Source: Pinus tabuliformis | Taxonomy: Eukaryota > Streptophyta > Pinopsida > Pinales > Pinaceae | Reading direction: 5' to 3' | Length of the DNA stretch: 64,000 nt | NCBI GenBank assembly: GCA_031772625.1 | Contig: CM062814.1 | Span: 824,174,757-824,238,756 of the forward strand | In this document: positions 47,304 to 59,686 of the stretch, piece after piece | How positions within the stretch are numbered: position 1 is the stretch's first letter | Layout: each line of letters begins with the position of its first letter | Translations under genes and position numbers: made by a program | The notes under the pieces: generated by a model | Databases searched by the model: none | Told to the model about the DNA's origin: nothing | Seen by the model: only the letters and a program-made list of their open reading frames with translations

Positions 47304-49617
47304 TATTGGAAATAATACTGAGAGAGGGGGTGAATCAGTATTTACAAATCAATAACTTTTTCATTTCCATAATCAAATTTATATACGCTACTTCAGTGAA
47401 GGGAACTTGTGTGTGCAAGCAATTTTTCTTAAGGTAACCAATGTATATCCAGTGAACTTATGATTAAGTTAATTCGTAATATGTTGATCTTTAATCAGTG
47501 CATCAGTACTTTATTAAACATTAAAGATTAACCATGTGCAATAATTATAGAATAAACCATCACACATAAGCGACACACATGAACACCAAGATTTAAGGTG
47601 GAAACCCAATGTGGGTGAAAACCACCTGTTGTTGTCGTCTTTGTCTTCTTTTAATAATAAGAAAATTTGTTTACAATCTTGTACTAGTGCAAACTCATAC
47701 CAGTACGCAGGCACCCACCTACAGAAGGCTACAACCTTCTCTCGTTATCCAGCTTCTTCTGGAAGGGAGCTACAACCCCCTAGTTCTTGTACTAGCCGAT
47801 ATATTTACTAGTACGTAGGCTTCAACCTACAAAAGCCTACAACCTTCACTCGTTCTCCAGCTGCTACTGGAAGGGAGCTCCAACCCCCTCATCTAATCAC
47901 TAGCCACTACTGGTAAGAAGCTTCGACTTCCTCACTGAAGGCTCCAACCCTCAGTATCCTCCAGGGACCACATTTCATAAATTTTCAGACTGGATGCTCC
48001 TGGTACACAACAATACACATGAAGGCCTTGTTTCATCAAATTTTCATACTGGGCCCATTAGTAACATTGAAGGTCACAATCAATACAACCATAAAATATA
48101 TCTACATCAACCAATCATTGAAACCCAATCAATCTCTGATATAACTGAAACAATCAACCACTGAAACCCCTGAACCTCTGACACAACTGAATCAAACAAT
48201 CACTGAACCTCTAACACAACTGAATCAACCATTCATTCAAACTTAATCAAATTCAACCATTCAACTGGAACAAATAGATCACTGTAACCAGTACACAGAT
48301 ATGAACCCATAACACTGCATCAACAACCAGAACTAACTGTAACCTCAAAAGTCATGTGTCAGAATGTATACGCTCCTTTAATGAAGCAAACTTGCATGTA
48401 TACGCTACTTCCTTTTGCCCAACCTGCGTATACCTCTAAAGATACTGAATCATAAAACCTTTAAACCGCAAACTGTAGCAATCAATGACATTATGAAGAT
48501 ATACTGTCATATTACAGAGTTCTAAATAGATAGAAACAAGGATCACCCTTCTTTCTCAATCAATTAATCAAAGACACAAACTCTTTATGCATTCAGTTTT
48601 ACTTTCGGATCTAAGAAGACTTCATCGACAGACAGCAGTAAAACAACATCACTGATCTGATAGACCAGTCATCCTTGAACAACAAGCCGAGCCGAAACAA
48701 TGTGTATACGCACCTTCGCCAAAGAAAACCAACGTATAGATCTGAAAATACTTACTTATAACTTCGCTGCAATTCCCGACTTCAGACATACCCATATCAT
48801 CACATATAAAGGATAAAACATGTGTTAGCAATCAGATCTAGCCCATCCATTATCAAATCACATAATGATAAGTCATTATGATCCTGATCCATCATTAGAT
48901 CTCATCCATCATCAAACGCTTAGGTGCATATTTAGTCTAGATCAAGCAAAGCATCAAAAACCCATAACATGCATATTTGCTTTTGATCTAACACTTCATA
49001 AGATATTCATTACTTGTGCACTTAGCCCTTTGATCTTCTCCTCCTTATATACTTAGATCCTTTGTCAATACCTCGGACCAAATACCTGGGGTCAATACCT
49101 CGGACCAAATACCTTGGACCAATACCTTGAACCAAAATACCTTGGACCAAATACCTCAGACCAAAACCTTGGTTTTCCAACATGTACGTGCTTTTCCTCC
49201 TGTGGGAGTGTGTGTATACGTATACGCTCTTTTTGTTCTGTGGACCAGCGTGTATACACTGTTTTTTGGACCTGTGTATACTTCTTAAACTGCTTTACAT
49301 CAACCTTTTCCTTTACCTTCTTTATTCTGATTAGTAGACCTTAGTTCCATCTCCATGTTCTTCTGTACCAGTGCCCTGTTACCTCTGAATAGACCTATTA
49401 CACTGGAATTTTCCATATTACTTCTGAAATGATTCCTTTGAACTGCCCTGCATTTTGTCACATCTGTAAATAGAACTTCCATGCATTCTGTCACATCTGA
49501 TATCTCTCCTGTAGATTCATCTAGTTACGTAGATTCATCTAGTTACCGTATACAAGTGAGTTGTTCTGCTACAAGTGGGTTGCCATCAAGTACAACACAT
49601 GCATCATAATGCCAACA
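47304..49617 (-). repeat. 3' LTR of the gag-only element
   Basis: 2.31 kb partner of 53217-55575. Its inner end meets a purine tract on the - strand (49618-49631) and its outer end meets the target duplication. Confidence 0.92.
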
Positions 49618-51723
49618 ATCTCTTCCTTTGGACTTGATGACAACCATGTTGGTGTTGATTACTGCAAGTTGTAGAAACTGTTAGAGATAACAACCAACAC
49701 CAAAATACTCTCCCCCTTTGACATCAAGGGCAAAGGGCGGACCAAGATATTCTCCCCCTCTAATATCAAGGGCAAAGGGTTGACTAAAGTGAAGGCTTTG
49801 ATATCTGAACGATTGAATACAAACATTGATCATGCTCCCCTAGCACATGCTGGATTCGTTGATTAAACTCCCCCTTTGTACATGTTGTGATGCAATAAAC
49901 CGTCCATGCTCCCCCTGAGCACATGTAGAGTCTACAAAAATATTTTCCAAAAGAATAACATGACTCTATAACTCAACTATGTGAGTTTGACCTTCCTATC
50001 ACCAATGACTCATACATACATCAATCTCCCAACCAAGTGGGGATATACCAAATTTGACTCATCGACCCAACCAAGTGGGGATATACCAATTGTTTATACA
50101 TGACTGAAATATAGCAATTATTACATCATCCTTCCCATGCATAGTGGGGGTACAAATTACATCATCTGACCAAAAAGGACTCATTAAAAGACCATGACAG
50201 CCAAAGATATATTATTACATCATGGGCCTTTACATGACATTTTTAACAAAGACCAAAGACCTAAACAAGACCATGATAGTCATCAAAAACTATCATACAC
50301 CATATATGATCTGCTCCTTAAGCATCTGTTAGCAACATCCAGACTAACAACCTGTATATGTTCATCATCAGTTTTCAATATATGACAAGGTAAATATCAT
50401 CAACCTGTGACAAAGTATGCCACATATAGATATCAACTCATCCTCTTGATCTCATCAAGATCATCTTGCTTCGTTTCCTTAGAAGAAAGAGTCTTATCAT
50501 AACCTTCCATGTCCAAACAGTAACACAAAATCATTCACATCATATGTATGTGAAAACACCATAGTCATTATCTATAATCATAACATCATAATCAAGAACT
50601 GCATGATCTTTCCACAAGAGCCCTTAATATATCAACCATGTATCATCACTGGGGAACATCCCACATTTGATAAGCATCAACCATGATAATCAACAAGTGT
50701 GAGTATCAAACATTTCATCATAAAGTAAGAAGTCATCATCATTAAGCCATGTCTCCGAATATCCATGTCTTAAAATAGCCATGCCTGCAATAGCACCATT
50801 CTCTTGGCCAGCCAATAATATTTATCAATATGCAACTTAAGTAATCATCCATGTATCCATGTATCTAGCATACTGTATATCCATCAAAGAGATAGCAATA
50901 TGTATCTACCAAACCATGAGCTCATAATTATTTGTTAATCTTTCTTGATACCATCAATAACAACAGTCCTCAACCATGTGAGAGCCAAGAACTATAGGAA
51001 TCCTGCATCATAACTGCACCGTATGAACTTTATGCATCTTTGAAGGCGTGATGACAAAAACATAAAATAAATGAGTGGCTCATCATCAAATAATGAAGTT
51101 GTGTACTCAAGCTTTGTACTTCTCCTTGTCCTTATGAAGATCACCATGTAAGCAACATATATGTACTGTATGCATCATCAAAAATTCATCCACAATCATC
51201 CATAAATCTGATCTGAATAACAACTATGTAACCCCAAGTAATACAAGTATCATCTGAGACTTCATCATAGGCAACTCATAACCGCAACATAGCATGATGT
51301 ATCATTTAAATACTTTAGTCACATAAGCATCATCACTATTGACAAGAATCATTAGGTACCAAAGACTTCTAAACATAATGCCAACAATGCATTATTAGAA
51401 GTATAACATATTCTCCCCCTGAACCTGTGTCACCTATTCACTGTCAGATCTGATCATTGCATATATCGGTAAGAAATATCAAGGCATCATCATCAATCAA
51501 ATACACATCAAGTCATCAACCACTTATGAGGATCAAAGGCACTTCTAAATAACATCCACAAACTGTAGTCATCAATCATCAAGACAGAAAAGATAGTTGA
51601 TAATCATCTAAACCCTATTAGATCATTTTTCTGAGTTTGTCCCACTGCTTCTTCATCAAACCAACATATACACGACTGTGCAGCTTCTAACTCACGTATA
51701 TACATGACTTGTCTTCAAGATAA
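49618..51723 (-). other. Non-coding interior of the gag-only element
   Basis: About 2.1 kb between gag and the 3' LTR, rich in catcat, atcaac and ccatgt words, with no long frame and no pol motif. The tract nearest the LTR on the - strand is purine-rich (ccaaaggaagagat), the polypurine tract. ctccccct phrases recur between 49707 and 49920. Confidence 0.7.
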
Positions 51724-53154
51724 CTACATATGAGAATTAGGACACTGAAATTTCATACTTTCAATTCCTTCTGAGTCTATTCTATCTGTATACTGAGCTA
51801 TGCCACATCTTTCTGACTGTAATTCCTTCTTCTTCCATACCTTTAAGTGTGATGATGTTTGTTCCTTTTGGTAAGTTGGCTGAAATTTGCTCCTGCATTC
51901 TTTTGCTATATGCCCAAACTTGTTACAAGCATAACATCTTATATGTTTCATATTCCTTCTATAGCAATCAATGGCTTTGTGACCAAACATATTGCAAGAA
52001 AAACAATATCCCTTGAAGTACCTGGAAGCTGATGATCTTTCTGTGTGATGGTTATTAGCTTGAACCATTCTACTTCTACATCTTGCTGCAACATGTCCAA
52101 AATTATGACATATAAAACATTCAACATTATTCATTAGAGGAAAGAATCGATTAACACTTCCATAGTTAGGAGTAAATGATTTTCTTTGAATACTTTCTTT
52201 CCTTGGTTGTTGATGGGGTTGACCTCTTATCTCCTTGTTGAGTGTTTTAGATTTTACACTAGAGTTCCCTGCTTCAGTTTGTGAGCTAGATTCATCTTTA
52301 ACAGTTTCATGAAAACTAAGACTGGATTTGATGGCAGGAGACCTTTGACTACTAAGAATATCATCCAAAATATTAGTACTATCTTGAAATCGTAAAAGTT
52401 TATCCTTTTCTTCTAATTTACCTTTTAGGATATTTACCTCAACCTGATATTGCTCTTCCTTTTCAAGATACTGTTTCTTCATGATTTCTTCAGCTTTTCT
52501 TCCTTCTTCCACTTGTTGCCTTAATTCGAGAACTTCATTTTCTTGTTCTTCAAATGCTTGGAGTAGTTCTTCATTCTTCTTATTTGAATTTTTGAGATCT
52601 TCTTTTAGAGAAACGACCACAGCTTCAAGACCTTCACAGTAGCTGGTTCTTTCTATAATTTCCTTGGTTGTTGTGTCCTTTTCATTCACTTCATTTCTCA
52701 ATGATGTCACTTCATCCTGCAGCCTTTGACATTGATCTTCCTTTTCCTTGTACTGCTTCCTTACCTTGTTTCCTTCCTCCAACTGAGATTTTAATCTGGT
52801 AACTTCTTCTTTGTAGGAACATTCCCTTTTATCAATTAGATCTTTTTGATCTCTAATTGTATCTATGAGCCTTTTAAATTCTCCCTCTATTTGATTGCTT
52901 TCTCTTTCACCCATAAGAGCAAATTCAGTTGTTTTGCTATCACTTTCATTATCTTTAAATGAACAGAGAAATGTATCGCGAGAGGATAACAAATTCATAC
53001 CTGATAGTTCTTTTTCTTGTTCATCTTCATTCTGAGGTGATTCTGAATTTGAAGAGTTGCTTCCACATAAAGGCCAATCGTCTCTCCCACTGTCACAATT
53101 CCTTTGAGATGCCTTCTTATTTTGAGGTGCTTTCTTCTTTATCTTCTTTCCCAT
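51724..53154 (-). CDS. Gag-like protein: long coiled coil and three CCHC knuckles
   Basis: A 476-residue open frame starting about 50 bases after the primer-binding site. Residues 1-60 are basic then Ser/Asn-rich. Residues about 85-265 are a long charged coiled coil with repeated Glu/Lys/Gln heptads. Three CCHC knuckles stand near 343, 381 and 405: CFICHNFGHVAARC, CFSCNMFGHKAIDC and CYACNKFGHIAKEC. Knuckles bind RNA and the coiled coil would drive assembly. The usual UBN2 or Retrotrans_gag core was not recognised, which is unusual. It belongs to an LTR element, so it is listed as an element part and not as a host gene. Confidence 0.8.
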   Translation of the reverse strand: MGKKIKKKAPQNKKASQRNCDSGRDDWPLCGSNSSNSESPQNEDEQEKELSGMNLLSSRDTFLCSFKDNESDSKTTEFALMGERESNQIEGEFKRLIDTIRDQKDLIDKRECSYKEEVTRLKSQLEEGNKVRKQYKEKEDQCQRLQDEVTSLRNEVNEKDTTTKEIIERTSYCEGLEAVVVSLKEDLKNSNKKNEELLQAFEEQENEVLELRQQVEEGRKAEEIMKKQYLEKEEQYQVEVNILKGKLEEKDKLLRFQDSTNILDDILSSQRSPAIKSSLSFHETVKDESSSQTEAGNSSVKSKTLNKEIRGQPHQQPRKESIQRKSFTPNYGSVNRFFPLMNNVECFICHNFGHVAARCRSRMVQANNHHTERSSASRYFKGYCFSCNMFGHKAIDCYRRNMKHIRCYACNKFGHIAKECRSKFQPTYQKEQTSSHLKVWKKKELQSERCGIAQYTDRIDSEGIESMKFQCPNSHM

Positions 53155-53202
53155 TGTTACTACGGATCTCCTTCAAGCGATCAAGATTCTGCCAAAGGAC
53201 CT

Positions 53203-53214
53203 GCTCTGATACCA
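53203..53214 (-). other. Primer-binding site of the gag-only element
   Basis: On the - strand it reads tggtatcagagc, an exact initiator tRNA-Met complement, two bases inside the 5' LTR. Confidence 0.92.
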
Positions 53215-53216
53215 AG

Positions 53217-55575
53217 TGTTGGAAATAATACTGAGAGGGGGCGTGAATCAGTATTCACAAATCAATAACTTTTTCATTTCCATAATCAAATTTATATACA
53301 CTACTTCAGTGAAGGGATCTTGCGTGTGCACACAATTGTTCTTAAGGTAACTAGCGTATATCCAGTGAACTTATGATTCAGTTAATTCATCATACATTGA
53401 TCTTTAATCAGTGCATCAGTACTTTATTAAACATTAAAGAGTAACCATGCACAGTAATAACAAAATAAACCATCACACATAAGCGACACACATGAACACC
53501 AAGATTTAAGGTGGAAACCCAATGTGGGTGAAAACCACCTGTTGTTGTTGTCTCTGTCTTCTTTTAATAATAATAAAATTTGTTTACAATCTTGTACTGG
53601 TGCAGACTCATACAAGTACGTAGGCACCCACCTGCAGAAGGCTACAACCTTCTCCCATTCTCCAACTTCTTCTGGAAGGCAGCTAAAATCCCCTAGTTCT
53701 TGTACTAGCCGATATATTTACTAGTATGTAGGCTTCATCCTACAGAAAGCTACAACCTTCACTCATTCTCGAACTGCTACTGGAAGGGAGCTCCAACCCC
53801 CTCATCAAATCACCAGCCACTATTGGCAGGAAGCTTCGACTTCCTCACTGAAGGCTCCAACCCTTAGTATCCTCCAGGGACCACGTTTCATAAATTTTCA
53901 GACTGGATGCTCCTGGTACACAACAATACACATGAAGGCCTCATTTCATCAAATTTTCATACTGGACCCATTAGTAACATTGAAGCTCACAATCAATACA
54001 ACCATCAAATACATCTGCATCAACCAATCATTGAAACCCAATCAATCTCTGATATAACTAAAACCCAATCATCAATCTCTGATATAACTAAAACAATCAA
54101 TCACTGAAACCTCTGAACCTCTGACACAACTGAATCAAACAATCACTGAACCTCTGACACAACTGAATCAACCATTCATTCAAACTTAATCAAATTCAAC
54201 CATTCAACTGGAATAGACATATCACTGTAACTAGTACACAGATCTAAACCCATAACACTGCATCAACAACTAGAACTAACTGTAACCTCAAAAGTCATGT
54301 GTCAGAATATATACGCTCCTTTAATGAAGCAAACTTGCGTGTATATGCTACTTCCTTTTGCCCAATCTGCGTATATCTCTAAAGATACTGATTCATAAAA
54401 CCTCTGAACCACAAACTGTAGCAATCAGTGACATTATGAAGATCTACTGCCATATTACAGAGTTCTAAATAGATAGCAACAAGGATCACCCTTCTTTCTC
54501 AATCAGTTAATCAATGAGACGCAAACTCTTTATGCATTCGGTTTTACTTTCAGATCTAAGAAGACTTCATTGACAGACAACAGTAAAGCAACAACACTGA
54601 TATGATAGACTAGTCATCCTTGAACATCAGGCTTTTCTTTTCCATACGCTACTTGGAAGAGCCGAACCAGCGTGTATACACACCTTCGCCAAAGCAAACA
54701 AGTGTATAGATCTGCAAATACTTACTTATAACTTCACTGCAATTACCGACTTCAGCCATACCCAGATCATCACATATAAAGGATAAAACATGTGTTAGCA
54801 ATCAGATCTAGCCCATCCATTATCAGATCACATAATGATAAGTCATTATGATCCTGATCCATCATTAGATCTCATCCATCATCAAATGCTCAGGTGCATA
54901 TTTAGTCTAGATCGATCAAAGCATCAGAAACCCATAACATGTATATTTGATTTTGATCTAACACTTCATAAGATATTCATTACTTGTGAACTTAGCCCTT
55001 TGATCTTCTCCTCCTTATATATTTATATCCTTTGTCAGTACCTCGGACCAGAACCACTTAGGACCAATACCTTGGACCAAATACCTAGGGTCAATACCTC
55101 GGACCAAATACCTTGGTCCAATACCTTGGACCAAAACCTTGGTTTTCCAACATGTACGCGCTTTTCCTCCTGTGGGAGTGCGTGTATATGTATACGCTCT
55201 TTTTGTTCTGTGGACCAATGTGTATACGTTGTTTTGACTAAGTGGACCTGCGTATACTTCTTAAACTGCTTTACATCAACCTTTTCCTTTACCTTCTTTA
55301 TTCTGATCAGTAAAACTTAGTTCCATCTTCCTGTTCTTTTGTACCAGTGCCCTGTTACCGCTTAATAGACTTGTTACACTGTAATTTTCCATATTACTTC
55401 TGAAATGATTCCTTTGAACTACCTTGCATTTTTTCACATCTGTAAACACAACTGCCATGCACTCTATCACATCTGATATCTCTCCTATAGATTCATTTAG
55501 TTACCATATACAAGTGAGTTGTTCTGCTACAAGTGGGTTGCCATCAAGTATAACACATGCATCATAATGTCAACA
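53217..55575 (-). repeat. 5' LTR of the gag-only element
   Basis: 2.36 kb, starting tgttggaaataatactg and ending aatgtcaaca. The repeated phrases cctcggacca, ccttggacca and ataccttgg recur in tandem near 55040-55140, and in the partner near 49065-49170. cgtatac/gtgtatac words recur through both LTRs. Confidence 0.92.
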
Positions 55576-56090
55576 GTGCCTTATTGATGGGCGTTTCTCT
55601 TGCCTTGGTGATGATTGATGATGACGACTTGATATCCCTTTGGAAGGGATTTCAACCTTTTACCTTAGTGATGTCATGATTTGGCATGATGACTTCACCC
55701 TTATGATGCATTTCATGATGACATTGGCTTCCTTGTTGATGATATTACTCCTGAGGCATTTTTCTTTGATGGTGTGGCACTACTTTAATGAGGAGGCATA
55801 ACTTTTGGAATCAGGCAAATGATTAGGGTCATCCTTGCACCTTTTCATGGAGATACATGCATTTTTTAAAATGGAATAACCCTTGGAGGTTGTTACACTC
55901 ACACATGTGGTTTAAATTAGGCTTATTTTCATGTTATTTCATTGTTTTGACTATCTTTGGGGGATGAATTGATGACCCATCCACCTTGTATCATGAGTTT
56001 AGTAGTTTTTATGGCTTTTGTCTAATTTGATGGAAAATTGACCTAGTTATCCTCACATAAATAGGGAATTTGATTTCCTCTTGAATCATT
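55576..56090 (+). repeat. LTR-like copy 2 (second part)
   Basis: Resumes the match with copy 1 (21635-22140), including the TATA-like cataaatagg at about 56056 and cctcttgaatcatt. Past about 56090 the match to copy 1 stops, probably because another element begins there. Confidence 0.55.
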
Positions 56091-56121
56091 ATCTAATTTA
56101 GGAGGATTTAAAATTTATAAA

Positions 56122-59100
56122 TAATTTAAGGTGATCTCATTTTCTTCCAAAGTTTTTCGCACAATGAAGAGGTTTCCAAGAGGTTTCTGATGTAGCTTGA
56201 ATGAGGTCAAGAGGACTTCATATGCAAAAGATATGGCTTGTTGAAGTTTCGGGGGAAATGGAAAATTGATAAAATGAAATGATTAATATGTTGAGGTTAG
56301 GTGCTCATGAATTACTGTGTTTGTCATTTTTATTTGAAATATGAAACTAATACAAATGTGATAACTATAAATCATTGGTGCAACAACTAAGTAACATTAT
56401 AGTTTCCTAGTCTCAAGGGGAAGTTGAGATACTCATGGAGAGTCGATATCTTCATGGAAAGTTGAGATCTTCATGGATAATTGATATTCTCATGGGCATG
56501 GTTGGTATATTTACTCAAACAAATCCCTTGAATGGTGCTAGATCCTAATTTATGGGATCTCTAGAGTTATTCTTTGCTTGATATGATGATGCAGTTCTCA
56601 AATGAAGAATTATTAAACCCTCTTTGGAGAGTGAACAATAGGATTGGATTCATTAAGAACTTTAAATAGGAGAGGATTCCTAAGGTCTTTAAAGGAGAGT
56701 AATAAAGTAGGATACCTCATGAATTGTTAGCCTTTTTGTAAAAAGGATATTAAACCCATTTATTGGGAAAGTTTTGTAAGCCCCTTACTGGGAGAGTTTT
56801 TGTTATCCCCTTATGGGGGAATGATCTACTTGATGTGAGAAGCTTATACATTTGTAAAGTAGAACCAACCAACCTCTTATTGGGAGAATATTTCAACACT
56901 TAGTAAAGGAGAACCAACCACTTATTAGAAGAAGAATCAACCCCTTTTGTAAAAGTAGAAGCCCTCTTTGAAGGAGAATTAGTGAAGTAATTCATGGATG
57001 GAAATGAATGCAAAGATGTAGCCCATGTGGGTGAACTCCATTATCAATTGGTTGAGTATTGTATCTATTTTAATTGCTTGATTATAGTTCTCGAATATAT
57101 TCTTATGAACATATGGGAAAAGAGAAAATGTTTAAATGTATCTGAATTAGCAATTTTAAGTGGAAGCATTAATTTCAGATCAAGTTAGTATCAAAGCAAC
57201 AAGATCAGAGACTATAATGTGATAAATTTAGTTTTTTCTTGATGAGTCACATTCATACAAAATGCAACTTGTTTTTTCTCAATTGATCATGAATTATATG
57301 CTTAGAACTCAACCTTAGACATTTAGAACACGATTGCATGATTCAATTTCAATGAAAAAAATCAAATCGTTGCTTTACAACCTATAAAATTGCTATAGAT
57401 GTCATTACCTATATAGGGTGTTTCATAGGGCCTTTGATATCTCATTGAAATGAATTATCCCCTATGTCAAATGGTATTTTATGGAGTTTGATTTTGATTC
57501 TTGGTTTATGAGATATTATTGAATGAAGTCACATAGGTTTGCAGAAAATATGCTTGGGCACCCCTCATGTTTCAGGAAGCACTTTCTCACTTCACAAGCT
57601 ACAACATATAAATTATATTATATCAGCAAAAATATATATTCGATATCTAAAATGGGAATTTAATGGAATTCAATTTCATCTCTTGTAGCGAAAGTTATTA
57701 TTAAAATTATAACTAGAGACACTTATGGTACATAGTGATATAATTCAATCTTGTGAGGTTATTTCCAAGTGTTCAAGCTATTCATACTAGTTGTTTCAAA
57801 TACCTATCAATTCCTTTTATGGTTTGTGTTAGTTTTTTTTCCATTAGTGCAATTTTCTTCATTGTAAAAGGACAACCATGGGCAAATACATGAAGGGAGG
57901 AAGGATCTAAGAGTTTGAAGACATAAATCATTGATTTCAAGGGGAAAAATTTAAATTGAGAAAGAGACTTCAATTCTCAAAGGATGGGAAGCAAGAGCTA
58001 GAATACATATCATTGCTCTGTGAAGAATTTATCATGGGTATCATTAAAGAGTTGCAACTTGAGTTGCAAGCCAAGGAAGAGATATTGGAAAATTTCCAAA
58101 ATACTGAAGGATTGGAGAAGAATAAAGAATCTACCATACAAAGGAAGCTATCATATACAACATATGCTCAAACCATGGATGAAATACACACTATAATTAA
58201 TTCACCATGTTCTTCCCATCAAAATGTGGATGCTTCTTTCACTAAACTTGAGAAGCATACCCAAGATATTTGTTCTAAATTTCTAAACAAGATAGGATTT
58301 GATGGAAAAGGCCTTAATATCAATGTCCCAAGAACTATTAACCCAATATAGGTTGAAGAAATACCTTATTATGCAAGTTTGGGATATGGAAAATAAGAAG
58401 TTGGAGAATGTTCCAAGACAATTGAAACAGGAGAAGCTTCAATATCCCAAGCCATTACAATAAGAAAGGTACACCATTTTAACCATGGAAAAAGAATCAA
58501 GACATCTCCAAAGAATGATGAGAATTCCCAAGGAGGAGGTAAAACATGTTCCCTTCATCACACTTGCATAAATATTAGATCTAAAAGGTATGTCAAGTAA
58601 TCCAATGTTTTCTTCGATTATGAGAAGAATGGACATATAGAACAAATTTTAGGGTATACATATCCATGTACATTTTATGGATTAAATAGTCATTGTATGG
58701 ATAAATTTTGGAAGAGGAAGTCCTTGCAGAGAAAGATTATTTCAACTAGGAAAGAAGCAAGATGTAAATACCACTCTCCAAGTAAAGATGTAGAGAATGG
58801 AAAGAAATTTTTTTTATCCAAGAACATGTACAAGAATTATTGAATTTATTGTAAGATAAGTGGTCATTGCATTGATAAGTGTAGGAAGCTTCATCCACAA
58901 CTTCGTTTGAAGCATTCCAAAGGAGTTGTGCAAGGACCCATCAAGAAAGAGGTAGAAAATGAAAGAGTTTTTAAATACCAATAGTCCAAGAGGCAACCCA
59001 TAAAGAAGCCCACTTTTCCAAGGAAGATGGCATCAAGAGGGAGCAACCAAAGAGGAGCATGCATTAGAATAGATCAATAAGAGATGTATAGCATTTTTGC

Positions 59101-59679
59101 ATAGCTAAGTTCTGCATGCTGATGTAGCACTCCAAATAATTTTTTTCATTTGTATGAGAAAGTGTGGAGGTAGATCACTCATTAAGAGTGAAATATGGAG
59201 CATTCATCTCAAAATAGAAAATAAATCCAAGTTTATGTCGTTGATGTCATTAAGGTAATGTTTGCAATGTTGTAATGCTTGCGATATTGGTAAGCCAAGT
59301 ATGTTGCATTTAAAACCCCAAGAAGGGAAAATTGTACAAGTGATTATCTATTATTACATCACTTAATATGTAATGTAGTTTCTCTACCTTTGTTGATAAT
59401 TTTTAGGAGCAAAGAAAATATAGAAAACAACCTCAAGAGAGAAAATAAAGCTACCCATTATGATCATCAATCATGAATTTTGGTGGATCGAAAGTTTCTA
59501 TTTGTGGGGAGGTATGATTCAAGAGGATCTTCACAGTCAATAATTCAAGGTAATCCCAATTTCATCCAAATTTGTTCACACAATGAAGATCTCACATTGA
59601 CTTTTTTGACGTAGTTTAAATGAGGTCATGAGGACTTTATATGCAAAAGATATGGCTTGTTGAAGTTTTGGGAAAAATG
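56122..59679 (+). mobile_element. Probable gag-only LTR element, boundaries uncertain
   Basis: A diverged direct repeat (56122-56260 and 59540-59679, sharing tatgcaaaagatatggcttg) flanks a gag-like region. A primer-binding-like ttagtatcaaagc stands at 57185-57197, just after ttcagatca, suggesting that an LTR ends there. A purine tract (tttgtggggaggta) precedes about 59511, suggesting where a second LTR begins. No pol domain is seen. The outer ends are unclear because other elements overlap the right side. Old and broken. Confidence 0.5.
57956..58985 (+). pseudogene. Gag-like region with knuckle-type motifs (fossil)
   Basis: An open stretch at 57956-58351 has LLCEEFIMGIIKELQLELQ and KEEILENFQN, a helical charged segment. 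Beyond it are two knuckle-like stretches, CTFYGLNSHCMDKF and a later SGHCIDKCRKLHPQ, the form seen in some plant gag proteins (CxKLHP). The coding region is broken in several places. Confidence 0.55.
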
Positions 59680-59686
59680 ACGAAGT

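Larger units (their letters stand above)
47304..55575 (-). mobile_element. Gag-only LTR retrotransposon (TR-GAG type)
   Basis: An 8.27 kb element on the - strand with LTRs at 47304-49617 and 53217-55575 (tgttgg ... ccaaca ends; the left copy starts tattgg). It is flanked by the 5-bp duplication gtacc (47299-47303) and gtgcc (55576-55580). The paralogous place in copy 1 (near 21635, cattgcacc then ttcttgatgg) is empty, which confirms the insertion. An exact initiator tRNA-Met primer-binding site and a polypurine tract are present. The only long frame is a gag-like protein at 51724-53154, and no pol domain is seen. It fits the terminal-repeat-with-gag class of non-autonomous elements. The LTRs differ by about 6-8% by eye. 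Confidence 0.92.
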
